Of a DNA stretch of 25,633 nucleotides, positions 7,735-15,131 are shown in pieces. The stretch is taken from the NCBI GenBank assembly GCA_021163465.1, contig JAGGWU010000058.1, positions 1-25,633 on the forward strand, written 5' to 3'. A program made the translations under genes and the position numbers. Source of the DNA: Candidatus Bipolaricaulota bacterium. GTDB taxonomy: Bacteria; Bipolaricaulota; Bipolaricaulia; Bipolaricaulales; Bipolaricaulaceae. Within the stretch, counting starts at the first letter, position 1. Each line of letters opens with the position of its first letter. The notes under the pieces are model-generated. The model saw only the letters and a list, made by a program, of their open reading frames with translations, was not told the origin of the DNA and made no database searches.

Positions 7735-9054
7735 ATGCGGATCCTTTCCGTAGGCTGGGAGATCGAGAGGGCGGGGATCGAGAGGGCTTCCCTGCACGAC
7801 GCCGATTCCCTGGCGAGTTATGAGATCGTGCTCATCGACCCGGCGGAGATACCGAAGCTCTGGGGCCCCTATGTGCCCCCGGATCGGGACGGGGTGCGGC
7901 GGCTGGTCCCGGGATACGACCAGGGGCTGGCCCGTGCGTTGGACAACCTCTTTGCGGCGCGGAAAGAAGAGCTTTCCGGGCTCTTGCGGGCCGGGGGATT
8001 GGTAGCGGTCAGGTTGCGTCCTCCCGGGGAGCCGGTGGAGATCGTTTCCGTGAGCGGCCCGGCACGGCGGATCCATGCTTATTCCTTCCTTCCCAATTTT
8101 TCCCTCACCCGGGAGCGGCAGTTCCTTCCCTTTCCGCAAGGGATAAGGGTCCTCCCCCGGCGGGGGAGGGACATCCACGGATTGGACCTTGCCCATCCCC
8201 TGGCGGGGTACCTCGCGGTGGTGAGGCGGTATGAGGCGGTGATCGTAAGCCCTATGGGGGTGCCGCTGGGAGATTTCGGAAAGGTGCTCCTTCATAACCG
8301 CCTCGGGGACGTCCTCGCCTGGGAGCTGCGTTTGGGAGAAGGCCGCCTCCTTTTCCTCCCCGCGTCGGGGCTTTCGCCCCGGGAAGAGGCGGAGATCCTG
8401 ATCCCCGGCCTCGTTTCGCTCCTGGAGGAGCCTCCTCCCCCCGAGTCCCGCCCGGAATGGCTTTCCCGCTACGAGCTTCCCCGAGAGGCCGAGGTCCGAG
8501 GGGAGTTAGCGGAGATAGCCGAAAGGGAAAGGGAACTGGCCGAACGAAGGGCTTCCTTAGAGAAGCGCCTATGGGAAGCCGAGGTGCTCAAGGGGCTCCT
8601 TTTCCCCGCCGGGGCGAGCGGACTTGTCCGGGCCGCGCTTAAGGCATTCCGCGTGCTGGGGTTCGAGACCCAGGGGGAGGAGATCGACGCCCACGGCTTC
8701 ACGGTCACATCCCCGGAGGGACAGGCCTTGGTACGGGCGGCCTGGTCGCTGGAGGGCCCGGTGACCACCGGCGTCTACCGGCCCTTGCTTTTGGCCCTGG
8801 ACCATCTGCGCCTGGAGAAGGGGGAGTCCATCCACGGGATCCTCCTTGTGGCTGCGGAGACCGTCCACGATCCCAAGCGCCGCGGCCCCCGCTTCACCGA
8901 CGCCCTCCGGCGGGCGTGTGAGGAGCACGGGATCTCGCTGGTGACGGGAGAGGAGCTGTTTGAAGCGGTGCGGGCGGTGCTCGGGGGGGAGGACCCGGTG
9001 CCGGTGCGCCGGTCCCTGCTTTCGACGAGCGGTCCCTGGCGATGGAGGGGTTGA
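7735..9054 (+). CDS. Coiled-coil protein with degenerate nuclease-like C-terminal domain
   Basis: A 439-residue protein with no family I can name. Residues 1-235 are a mixed alpha/beta region with an early VLIDPAE strand and no recognisable nucleotide-binding loop. Residues 250-288 are a strongly charged coiled coil. Residues 298-412 have the outline of a restriction-endonuclease-like (PD-(D/E)XK) domain: ALKAFRVLGFE, then ID...GFTVTSPEGQALV, a YRPLLLALDHL helix, GILLVAAE, DP..R...FTDALRRACEEHGISLVT, and GEELFEAV. In active relatives of that outline I would expect an acidic-x-Lys pair where this protein has LVRAAWS (332-338), so it is probably catalytically dead. The gene overlaps mraY by 13 bases and appears to have its own promoter. 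Cytoplasmic; role unknown. Confidence 0.75.
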   Translation: MRILSVGWEIERAGIERASLHDADSLASYEIVLIDPAEIPKLWGPYVPPDRDGVRRLVPGYDQGLARALDNLFAARKEELSGLLRAGGLVAVRLRPPGEPVEIVSVSGPARRIHAYSFLPNFSLTRERQFLPFPQGIRVLPRRGRDIHGLDLAHPLAGYLAVVRRYEAVIVSPMGVPLGDFGKVLLHNRLGDVLAWELRLGEGRLLFLPASGLSPREEAEILIPGLVSLLEEPPPPESRPEWLSRYELPREAEVRGELAEIAERERELAERRASLEKRLWEAEVLKGLLFPAGASGLVRAALKAFRVLGFETQGEEIDAHGFTVTSPEGQALVRAAWSLEGPVTTGVYRPLLLALDHLRLEKGESIHGILLVAAETVHDPKRRGPRFTDALRRACEEHGISLVTGEELFEAVRAVLGGEDPVPVRRSLLSTSGPWRWRG

Positions 9055-10052
9055 GGTTCGGGTTGATCCTGTTTTTCCTCGGGGCCGTGGCCAGTGCCGT
9101 TTGTCTTCGGTGCTACATCCTCCGTCCCCGTTTTGGCCAGTACATCCGCCCCGAAGGCCTTGCCACCCACCGCCGCAAGGCCGGCACCCCAACCGCGGGC
9201 GGCCTCCTTTTGTTGCAGGTTTTCCTCGCCGCTTGGGCGACCGTCGCCTTCTGGCCCGTGAAGCTATCCTGGCGGGGATGGATCGTGTTCCTTTCGGCGG
9301 TGGGGGCGGGAGGGATAGGTCTCTTGGACGACCTCCTCTCCCAAAGGCGGCGCCGTTCCGAGGGCCTCTCCCCTTCCGCTAAGCTCCTCCTCGGCCTCCC
9401 GATCGCCCTGGGTATCTTCCTGATGCTTCTTTTCGCGGGCGGGGATTTGGCCGTGTATGTCCCGTTTTTCTCCCTGGAAGTAGGGCTTCGGGCGATCCCG
9501 GCCCCCCTGCTTTTCCTGCTGGTGCTCCTGGGATTCTGGGGAACCACCAACGGGGCGAACCTCACCGACGGCCTGGACGGCCTGGCGGCAGGCTGCGGGG
9601 TCTCCATCCTCTTGGGAAGCCTCGCCCTGGCGTTCCGCTACCCGGAGCTTGTGGCGCTGGCGCTCTTCGGGGCCGGGCTCTTCATGGGTTTTCTGTGGTG
9701 GAACGCATATCCGGCGCGGGTCTTCATGGGCGATGTGGGCTCCATGTTCCTCGGGGGGCTTATCTTCGGGATCTTCACCGCCTCGGGGGGGATCCTCTTC
9801 CTCCCCCTCTTCGCCGGGATCTTCGTGGTGGAGGCGCTCTCCGTGATCGCCCAGGTCCTCTCGTTCAAGCTTTTTGGGGTGCGGGTCCTCAAGATGTCGC
9901 CCCTCCACCACCACCTGGAGGAGGGGGAGGTGGGCTGGCGGTACCTTCTGCGCAGCCCCAACTGGCCCGAGCCGGTGGTGGTGAGTAGGCTTTGGCTCCT
10001 TTCTGCGGCCTTCGTCGCCCTGGGGATCTTGGTGGCGATGGGGGGGTGGTGA
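9042..10052 (+). CDS. mraY: Phospho-N-acetylmuramoyl-pentapeptide-transferase (MraY)
   Basis: Integral membrane enzyme that joins UDP-MurNAc-pentapeptide to undecaprenyl phosphate, making lipid I for peptidoglycan. It has 336 residues and about ten hydrophobic segments, normal for MraY. Signature motifs are all present: KAGTPTAGG at 46-54, the Mg-binding aspartates D96-D97 in GLLDD, NLTDGLDGLA at 173-182, MGDVGS at 229-234 and the MraY-specific PLHHHLE at 287-293, which separates it from WecA-type relatives. The ATG overlaps the preceding gene by 13 bases and lacks a good ribosome site, so translation is probably coupled to it. None of the usual dcw/mur cluster partners is adjacent. Convergent with gatA, 53 bases apart. 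Confidence 0.93.
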   Translation: MEGLRFGLILFFLGAVASAVCLRCYILRPRFGQYIRPEGLATHRRKAGTPTAGGLLLLQVFLAAWATVAFWPVKLSWRGWIVFLSAVGAGGIGLLDDLLSQRRRRSEGLSPSAKLLLGLPIALGIFLMLLFAGGDLAVYVPFFSLEVGLRAIPAPLLFLLVLLGFWGTTNGANLTDGLDGLAAGCGVSILLGSLALAFRYPELVALALFGAGLFMGFLWWNAYPARVFMGDVGSMFLGGLIFGIFTASGGILFLPLFAGIFVVEALSVIAQVLSFKLFGVRVLKMSPLHHHLEEGEVGWRYLLRSPNWPEPVVVSRLWLLSAAFVALGILVAMGGW

Positions 10053-10105
10053 AGGTGTTCTCACGGTTTCGGCCCTCGCCGCTCTCCCGGTTTCCCTCTC
10101 GGTCA

Positions 10106-11569
10106 CTACCCGGCCTTCGGCATGCCGCCTTGGGGATCACCGCGGTGGAGTGGAGTAGCGTCGGAGCTCGTCTCCGACGTCAAGCATCCTTCCAAGGCAT
10201 AGGCGGCCCGCAGGAGCTTCCCCTCCCCGAGCCTGGGGGCGATGAGCTGCAATCCGAAGGGAAGGCCACCGACCTTCCCCCCCGGGATGGAAATGGCCGG
10301 GACCCCGGCCAGGGCCGAGGGCAGGGTGAAGACATCGGAGAGGTACATGGCGATGGGGTCCTCCTTTTCCCCGAGCCTGAACGCCGGGGTGGGGGAAGTG
10401 GGGCCGAAGATGATGTCCACGTTCTCAAAGGCCTTGGCGAACTCCCTGGCGATCAGGGTCCTGACCCTCTGGGCCTTGCCGTAGTAGCGGTCGTAGTAGC
10501 CCGCCGAAAGGGCGAAGGTCCCGAGCATTATTCTGCGCTTCACCTCCCGCCCGAACCCCAGGGTGCGGGAGGCGGCGATCATCTCTTTGGCCGTCGTCCC
10601 CTCGGCGGAGACGGTGGTGTAGCGAACCCCGTCGAACCGGGCGAGGTTCGCGGAAGCCTCGGCGGAGGCGATGAGGTAATAAGTGGGCAGGGCGTACTCG
10701 GTGAGGGGAAGGGAGATCTCCACCACCTCGCCCCCTAGCTCCTCGATGGCGGAGGCCCAGCGGTCGATGAGGGCGAGGGCCTCGGGCCCGAGCTCCCTGG
10801 GCCTGTATTCCCGCGGAAGCCCGAACTTCCAACCTTCGATCCCGCCCTCGAGGTCCTGGGTGTAATCCCGGGGCTCCACGGGGAGGGAGGTGGAGTCCCG
10901 GGGGTCGTGGCCGGCGATGATGGAGAGGATCAGGGCACAGTCCCGCACCGAGCGGGTGATGGGCCCGATCTGATCGAGAGACGAGGCGAAGGCCACCAGC
11001 CCCCACCGCGAGACAAGCCCATATGTGGGCCTGAGCCCCACCACCCCGCACAGCGCCGCGGGTTGCCTTACCGAGCCCCCCGTATCCGTTCCCAAGGCCG
11101 CGATGGCCTCGCCCGCCGCCACCGCCGCCGCGCTCCCCCCGGACGATCCCCCGGGCACCCTCTCGGGGTCGTGGGGGTTCCGGGTCGGACCGAAGGCGGA
11201 GTGTTCGGTGGAGGAGCCCATGGCGAACTCGTCCAGGTTCGTCTTTCCCTGCACTTGAGCTCCGGCGCCCTTGAGCCGCGCCACCGCGGTGGCATCGAAG
11301 ACGGGCCGGAAGCGCTCCAGGAACCTCGAGCCGCAGGTCGTGGGGAAATCCAGGGTGGAGATGTTGTCCTTGACGGCGATAGGGATCCCCCGCAGTGGCG
11401 TTTCCGCCAAAGCGGTCTCGGCCTCCTTCAGCTCGGCGGGATCGGCGAGGGAAAGGAAGGCATGGATCGTCTCCTCCAGGACACCGATGCGTTCCCAGAG
11501 GGAATCGATGAGCTCCCCCAAAGACAAATCGCCGCGGGAGATGGCAGCGCGGGCGTCCCAAAGGTCCAT
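10106..11569 (-). CDS. gatA: Asp/Glu-tRNA amidotransferase subunit A
   Basis: Amidase subunit of GatCAB, which converts misacylated Glu-tRNA(Gln) and/or Asp-tRNA(Asn) to the amide form. It releases ammonia from glutamine. The 487-residue length is typical. The amidase-signature triad is visible, numbered from the chosen start: K67 in IPIAVKDNI, S142 in GGSSGGSAAA and nucleophile S166 in GTDTGGSVRQPA. I start at ATG 11569 (MDLWDARAA), where family homology begins. The reading frame stays open further upstream, but only through the tRNA-Leu gene. Only three bases separate this ATG from the tRNA CCA end and no ribosome site fits, so the mRNA may be leaderless after tRNA processing. gatB and gatC are not in the window. 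Confidence 0.95.
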   Translation of the reverse strand: MDLWDARAAISRGDLSLGELIDSLWERIGVLEETIHAFLSLADPAELKEAETALAETPLRGIPIAVKDNISTLDFPTTCGSRFLERFRPVFDATAVARLKGAGAQVQGKTNLDEFAMGSSTEHSAFGPTRNPHDPERVPGGSSGGSAAAVAAGEAIAALGTDTGGSVRQPAALCGVVGLRPTYGLVSRWGLVAFASSLDQIGPITRSVRDCALILSIIAGHDPRDSTSLPVEPRDYTQDLEGGIEGWKFGLPREYRPRELGPEALALIDRWASAIEELGGEVVEISLPLTEYALPTYYLIASAEASANLARFDGVRYTTVSAEGTTAKEMIAASRTLGFGREVKRRIMLGTFALSAGYYDRYYGKAQRVRTLIAREFAKAFENVDIIFGPTSPTPAFRLGEKEDPIAMYLSDVFTLPSALAGVPAISIPGGKVGGLPFGLQLIAPRLGEGKLLRAAYALEGCLTSETSSDATPLHRGDPQGGMPKAG

Positions 11570-11572
11570 GGT

Positions 11573-11661
11573 TGGTGCCGGGGGTGGGATTCGAACCCAC
11601 ACGGGGTTTATGCCCCACTGGATCCTGAGTCCAGCGCGTCTGCCAATTCCGCCACCCCGGC
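11573..11661 (-). tRNA. tRNA-Leu (anticodon CAG)
   Basis: Complete class II cloverleaf on the minus strand. The acceptor stem is GCCGGGG/CCCCGGC (11661-11655 with 11583-11577) with discriminator A and an encoded CCA. The D arm contains AATTGGCAGA. The anticodon stem-loop CTGGA-CTCAGGA-TCCAG gives anticodon CAG. The long variable arm is TGGGGCATAAACCCCG, as expected for leucine, and the T arm is GTGGG-TTCGAAT-CCCAC. A promoter lies 15 bases upstream, and gatA begins 3 bases after CCA. Confidence 0.96.
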
Positions 11662-11676
11662 GCGGATCGAGACGAT

Positions 11677-11704
11677 TCTATAGACCCCCCTCCCCGCCCG
11701 TCAA
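11677..11704 (-). promoter_or_regulatory. Promoter of tRNA-Leu/gatA
   Basis: Minus strand TTGACG (11704-11699), 16-base spacer, TATAGA (11682-11677), placed correctly to start transcription near the tRNA 5' end. It is back to back with the promoter of the Crp-like gene, 22 bases away. Confidence 0.7.
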
Positions 11705-11726
11705 GGTGCGCAAGAGGCCACCAGGT

Positions 11727-11755
11727 TTGACTGGAATCGCCTCCCACGTTAGACT
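11727..11755 (+). promoter_or_regulatory. Promoter of the Crp-like regulator
   Basis: TTGACT (11727-11732), an ideal 17-base spacer and TAGACT (11750-11755), followed 18 bases later by the ATG at 11774 with a GAGGGGGG ribosome site. Confidence 0.75.
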
Positions 11756-11773
11756 GCGTGCGGGTGAGGGGGG

Positions 11774-12448
11774 ATGATCGAGCTGAGAGATTTCAAGGTC
11801 TTTGCTGATCTCAAAAAGGACGATTTGGAGAAGCTCGCCTCCATGATCCGCCACATCGACTACGGACAGGACGAGCTCATCTTCATGGAGGGGGCCCCGG
11901 CCTTCGGGTTTTATCTTGTATTTTCCGGAGCGGTGAAGGTGGTGAAGCGGTCCGCCAAGGGCAAGTCCCAGATCCTCAAGATCGTCGGCCCCGGGGGGAT
12001 GCTGGGGGAGACCACCCTCTTCGATAAAACCGTGCACAACGCCTACGCCAAGACCCTGGTGCCCTCCAAGGTGGGCTTCATCGAACGCGGGGACTTCTTC
12101 TACTTCCTCGAACGCCACCCCAAGGTGATCTTCCGCTTCTTCGAGCGGCTGTCCCTGGAGCTTAAGGCCTTCCAAAACAAACTCGCGGAGCGCTCCTACG
12201 CCTCGAGCAAGGAGAGGCTGGCACGCCTGATTTTGGCGCTGGGGAAGCTGGGGGTAGAGCTTTCCCGGGGGGAGCTCGCGGAGATGGCCGGGGTATCCTC
12301 CAAGACGGCGATTCGGACCCTAGGGGAACTGGAATCCCGAGGGATCATCGCGCTGGAGAACCGCCGCATAAAGATCCTGAAGGAGGATTACCTCAAGCGC
12401 TTGGTGGAGCCCTTCTCCCTTCCCGTGGATAGCTCCACCATCATCTGA
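11774..12448 (+). CDS. Crp/Fnr-family transcriptional regulator
   Basis: A 224-residue DNA-binding regulator with the Crp layout. Residues 8-125 form a cyclic-nucleotide-binding beta-roll (LIFMEGAPAFGFYLVFSGAVKVV, then GPGGMLGETTLFD). Residues 125-145 form the dimer helix. A winged helix covers 146-205, with the recognition helix in LSRGELAEMAGVSSKTAIRTL. The phosphate-binding cassette reads GETTLFD followed by TVHNAYAKT and lacks the Arg-Ser/Thr pair typical of cAMP-binding Crp. The iron-sulfur cysteines of Fnr are also missing. The ligand, if any, therefore differs or is absent. It has its own promoter. A histidine kinase and response regulator follow after 51 bases, so the three may form one signalling unit; that grouping is inferred. 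Confidence 0.9.
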   Translation: MIELRDFKVFADLKKDDLEKLASMIRHIDYGQDELIFMEGAPAFGFYLVFSGAVKVVKRSAKGKSQILKIVGPGGMLGETTLFDKTVHNAYAKTLVPSKVGFIERGDFFYFLERHPKVIFRFFERLSLELKAFQNKLAERSYASSKERLARLILALGKLGVELSRGELAEMAGVSSKTAIRTLGELESRGIIALENRRIKILKEDYLKRLVEPFSLPVDSSTII

Positions 12449-12499
12449 GGGCCAAGTTCTTCCTCTCGCGGTGACGGGTGTCCTTGCACCGAGGTTTTT

Positions 12500-14341
12500 G
12501 TGTCATCAAAGTACCACCGGTTCGTTATGGGGATCGGAAGGGGGAAGGTATTGCTCTGGGTGGCCCTGGCCGCCGGTTTCCTCCTCACCCTCTTGGCCCG
12601 TCCCTTAGGGCTTCCCACGAGCCCCGGGGTGCTCATAGGGGGATACGCGGTGTTGGTTTCCCTGGCCGCGACCGCCGGATGGCTGTGGGGGCTTCTGGGA
12701 GCGGGCGCGGCCCTTGGGGCCACGATCCTCTTGTTGCAGGGGGAAAACCCCGGGATCCCCGCCGTCGGGGGGCTGATGTATTTCGGGGTCGTGGGCTTGG
12801 TGGAAGGAGGTATGGGCATGTGGCGCCGCCGTGTCAAAAGCGGGGCTCGTCCCCCAAACAAGCTCGATCTGGTATGTAATGAGGTCCTCTTCGATGACAG
12901 CCCCACCATCGTGCACCTGGTGGACGAGGAGGGGAACGTCATCCGCCGCAACCGGGCATCCAGGACCATCCTCGGCTGGCCGGCACGGAACACCCTTCAC
13001 CTCTCCGAATACGTGCATCCCGAGGACATCGGACGGCTCCGCAAGGAACTTCGCAAGCTCTTCGACCTGGGGAGGATCCAGGGGGTGGAGCTCCGGTTCA
13101 TCTCGGAAGGACAGCACAGCGTCCCCGTGGAGATCCACGCCCGACGCCTGAGCCCCAAGCGGGCGGTATTGACGGCCCTGGACCGCTCGGAGGTCATGGA
13201 ACTGCGGAGGAAGCTGGCCGAGGAGGAGGCCCGCTACCGCTACCTCATCGAGGCCGCCATCGATACCATGGACTCCGGGGTGGTGCTCATCGATGCCGGG
13301 GGCAAGGTCATCTGGGCCAACAAGGCGGTGGAGCGGTTCTTCGGCATCCCCCGCGACAGCTGTATCGGCCTCCCCGCGAGGAAGGTCCTGGAGCGGTTGC
13401 TTTTCCGGATCGACAACCGCGCCGAGTTCGAGGATATGGTGCGGTACGCCTACGGCGAGGGCGTGGCGGTGGAGAACGTGGAGTGCAAGGTTCGCCCCGG
13501 CCTCCAGCGGGAGGAGCGTGTGCTTCAGTACTCTTCCTATCCCATCGAGAACGGGGGACGCATCGATCACTACGTAGACATCACCCAGCTCAAGCGCCTG
13601 GAGGCGGACCTGCGCCGCAAGACCCAGGACCTGGAGGAGATGAACCGAAACCTCAAGGAGTACGATCGGGCGGTGGCCCACGACCTGAAGGCGCCGGCCA
13701 GAACGATCGTCTCGCTTGTCGATCAGGTGTTGAAACAGAATCCCGACGGGATCCTCCCCCAGGATGTGCGCTTGAACCTGGAGCTCATCCGCGAGGTGGG
13801 GGAGAACATGATCGTCCTGATCCGCGATCTGTTGCGCTTCTCCACCATCAAGGTGGAGCCCTCATCGTTCGAGCCGGTGGACCTGAAGAGGGTGGTGGGG
13901 AGGGTGTGTCGGGACCTCTCGGCCATCCTCGATGGGGTGGAGGTGGTGGTGGACCCGGGGCTTCCCGTGGTCTCGGGGATCGAGACCCTCATCGCCCAGG
14001 TCTACCGCAACCTCATCCAGAACGCGGTGAAGTTCAACGATAAGCCCGTTCCCCGGATCGAGGTGGGATACGAGGGGGAACAAGAGGGGCTTTGTGTTTT
14101 ATACGTACGGGACAACGGGATCGGGATCAGGGAGGAGTTCCACGAGGCCATCTTCCGGATCTTCAACAAGCTCGACCCCGAGTCCGAGGGCACCGGGGCG
14201 GGCCTTGCGATCTGCAGGAGGATCGTGGAGGAACACGGGGGGCGGATCTGGGTCAAATCGCGGGTGGGAGAGGGGAGCACCTTTTACTTCACCCTCCCCA
14301 AGGCGCGCGTAAGGAAGGTGGAGGAGCAATATGTCCGCTGA
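12500..14341 (+). CDS. Membrane PAS-PAS sensor histidine kinase
   Basis: A 613-residue sensor kinase. The GTG start is preferred because GAGG lies just upstream; an ATG nine codons later has no site. Residues about 17-107 contain three or four membrane helices with almost no periplasmic loop, so the signal is probably membrane-borne or cytoplasmic. Two PAS domains follow (about 120-230 and 240-372), with linker coiled coils. The HisKA helix has the phospho-accepting H394 in VAHDLKAP. The ATPase domain shows N508 (NLIQNAVKF), D538 (DNGIGI) and GTGAGLAI from 564. The kinase core resembles phytochrome-type kinases that partner with small receivers. The gene overlaps the response regulator by 11 bases, so they are a cognate pair. 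The stimulus cannot be read. Confidence 0.92.
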   Translation: MSSKYHRFVMGIGRGKVLLWVALAAGFLLTLLARPLGLPTSPGVLIGGYAVLVSLAATAGWLWGLLGAGAALGATILLLQGENPGIPAVGGLMYFGVVGLVEGGMGMWRRRVKSGARPPNKLDLVCNEVLFDDSPTIVHLVDEEGNVIRRNRASRTILGWPARNTLHLSEYVHPEDIGRLRKELRKLFDLGRIQGVELRFISEGQHSVPVEIHARRLSPKRAVLTALDRSEVMELRRKLAEEEARYRYLIEAAIDTMDSGVVLIDAGGKVIWANKAVERFFGIPRDSCIGLPARKVLERLLFRIDNRAEFEDMVRYAYGEGVAVENVECKVRPGLQREERVLQYSSYPIENGGRIDHYVDITQLKRLEADLRRKTQDLEEMNRNLKEYDRAVAHDLKAPARTIVSLVDQVLKQNPDGILPQDVRLNLELIREVGENMIVLIRDLLRFSTIKVEPSSFEPVDLKRVVGRVCRDLSAILDGVEVVVDPGLPVVSGIETLIAQVYRNLIQNAVKFNDKPVPRIEVGYEGEQEGLCVLYVRDNGIGIREEFHEAIFRIFNKLDPESEGTGAGLAICRRIVEEHGGRIWVKSRVGEGSTFYFTLPKARVRKVEEQYVR

Positions 14342-14771
14342 GAGGAAGCTAACGGTGCTTGTGGTGGAGGATACCAAACACGACTACATCCTGATCGAGC
14401 GTTCCATTCGGGCCCTGGAGGAGAAAGGGATCAAGTGCGAACTCCACTGGGTCACCACCGGGGAGGACGCCCTGGATTTCCTTTACCGTAGGGGCAAGTT
14501 CGCCAACGCGCCGCGACCGAACTTGATCCTGTTGGACCTGCGGCTCCCGGGAATGCAAGGGTTGGAGGTGCTGGAGAAAATAAAGAGGGACGAACGCCTC
14601 CGCAAGATCCCGGTGGTGGTGCTCACGGTTTCGGAACTGGAGGAGGATATGGTGCGCGCCTATGATTCCGGGGCCGCGGCGTACCTTCAGAAGCCTACCC
14701 ACACCGAGGACTTCGAGAAGCTCTTGAACACCGTCTGGGAGTACTGGCGGGTGGTGCGGCTTCCGGAGTAA
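14331..14771 (+). CDS. Single-domain response regulator (Rcp1-like)
   Basis: A 146-residue receiver with no output domain. The acidic pocket E13-D14, phospho-acceptor D69 in LILLDLRLPG, T99 and K121 (LQKPTH) are all present, so it should be phosphorylatable. The insertion between helix 1 and strand 2 and the FLYRRGKF segment resemble the Rcp1 type that pairs with phytochrome-like kinases. GGAGGAGCAAT precedes the ATG, which lies inside the end of the kinase gene. With no DNA-binding domain it must act by protein contact or as a phosphorelay step; the target is not evident here. Confidence 0.93.
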   Translation: MSAERKLTVLVVEDTKHDYILIERSIRALEEKGIKCELHWVTTGEDALDFLYRRGKFANAPRPNLILLDLRLPGMQGLEVLEKIKRDERLRKIPVVVLTVSELEEDMVRAYDSGAAAYLQKPTHTEDFEKLLNTVWEYWRVVRLPE

Positions 14772-14831
14772 GCGCCCGTCCCTCCGCGGGGTGACATATC
14801 TCCCCTATTTGGAGGACTTTTCTCCTCCTAC

Positions 14832-14861
14832 TTACCTTCTGTTTCTCATATGATCTATTAG
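14832..14861 (+). promoter_or_regulatory. Possible promoter of the structured RNA
   Basis: An AT-rich island (about 14808-14870) in GC-rich DNA holds TTACCT (14832-14837), an 18-base spacer and TATTAG (14856-14861). A second -10-like TATGAT is at 14849-14854. Either would start transcription just before the folded region. The -35 match is weak. Confidence 0.4.
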
Positions 14862-14867
14862 CCTAAA

Positions 14868-15056
14868 AACTGCACGCGTGCCCGAGGGCGTGGTGCCGGC
14901 CGAGGCGGGTTGCCTGCCCGCACGGGGCCGGGGGAAGAAAAGATGCCCTGACCGCCTCCTCCCCCCGGCCCCGCAGGCTGCCGTTCGAATCGGCGGGGCA
15001 CGCGGGAACCTTCAGGGATCCGCCCGGGGAAGAGGTTCTTTCCCCGGGCGCTTTTT
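14868..15056 (+). ncRNA. Structured non-coding RNA with tRNA-like elements, class unknown
   Basis: No protein gene fits here, but the sequence folds in a nested way. A 9-bp outer stem pairs CGCGTGCCC (14875-14883) with GGGCACGCG (14996-15004). Directly inside its 3' strand is a T-arm-like hairpin with the classic loop TTCGAAT on a 5-bp stem (14979-14995). A 5-bp stem with a 7-base loop TTGCCTG (14905-14921) resembles an anticodon arm. Between these lies a perfect 12-bp arm, CGGGGCCGGGGG/CCCCCGGCCCCG (14923-14934 with 14962-14973), with a 27-base loop. An intrinsic terminator ends the unit. It is not a normal tRNA: the D arm is poor, there is no CCA and the long arm is oversized. I could not match it to 6S, SRP, RNase P, tmRNA or a known riboswitch. 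Confidence 0.5.
15021..15056 (+). terminator. Rho-independent terminator of the structured RNA
   Basis: An 11-bp perfect stem, CGCCCGGGGAA (15021-15031) with TTCCCCGGGCG (15040-15050), then C and five T. It lies upstream of the phnD promoter, so the RNA before it is a separate transcript rather than the phnD leader. Confidence 0.85.
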
Positions 15057-15071
15057 GCGCCTTTTCGCCCG

Positions 15072-15100
15072 TTCTCCGGAGGGGACGTGTGCCGTATAAT
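15072..15100 (+). promoter_or_regulatory. Promoter of the phosphonate-type transporter operon
   Basis: A perfect TATAAT (15095-15100) has a 17-base spacer to a weak TTCTCC (15072-15077). Transcription would start near 15107, leaving a leader of about 25 bases that contains AAGGAGG, ahead of the GTG at 15132. Confidence 0.65.
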
Positions 15101-15131
15101 CTCCATGCGAAAACCCCAAGGAGGTGGTAGC

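Noticed and set aside
9264..10106. 280-codon minus-strand frame across mraY
   Set aside because: Composition is charged and repetitive (shadow of membrane helices), with no homology-like motifs.
11570..11602. gatA start 11 codons upstream (MWVRIPPPAP)
   Set aside because: Those codons are the 3' part of the tRNA-Leu gene, and GatA homology begins at MDLWD.
12605..13681. Long open frame of 358 codons antisense to the histidine kinase
   Set aside because: Typical GC-rich shadow frame; the kinase on the plus strand has full domain homology and the antisense product shows none.
14868..15020. Selenocysteine tRNA, tmRNA, 6S or SRP RNA
   Set aside because: There is no UCA anticodon or CCA for SelC, no tag frame or tmRNA length, no SRP GGAA/AGCAG domain, and no 6S open bubble that I could lay out. 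Only tRNA-like parts are supported.
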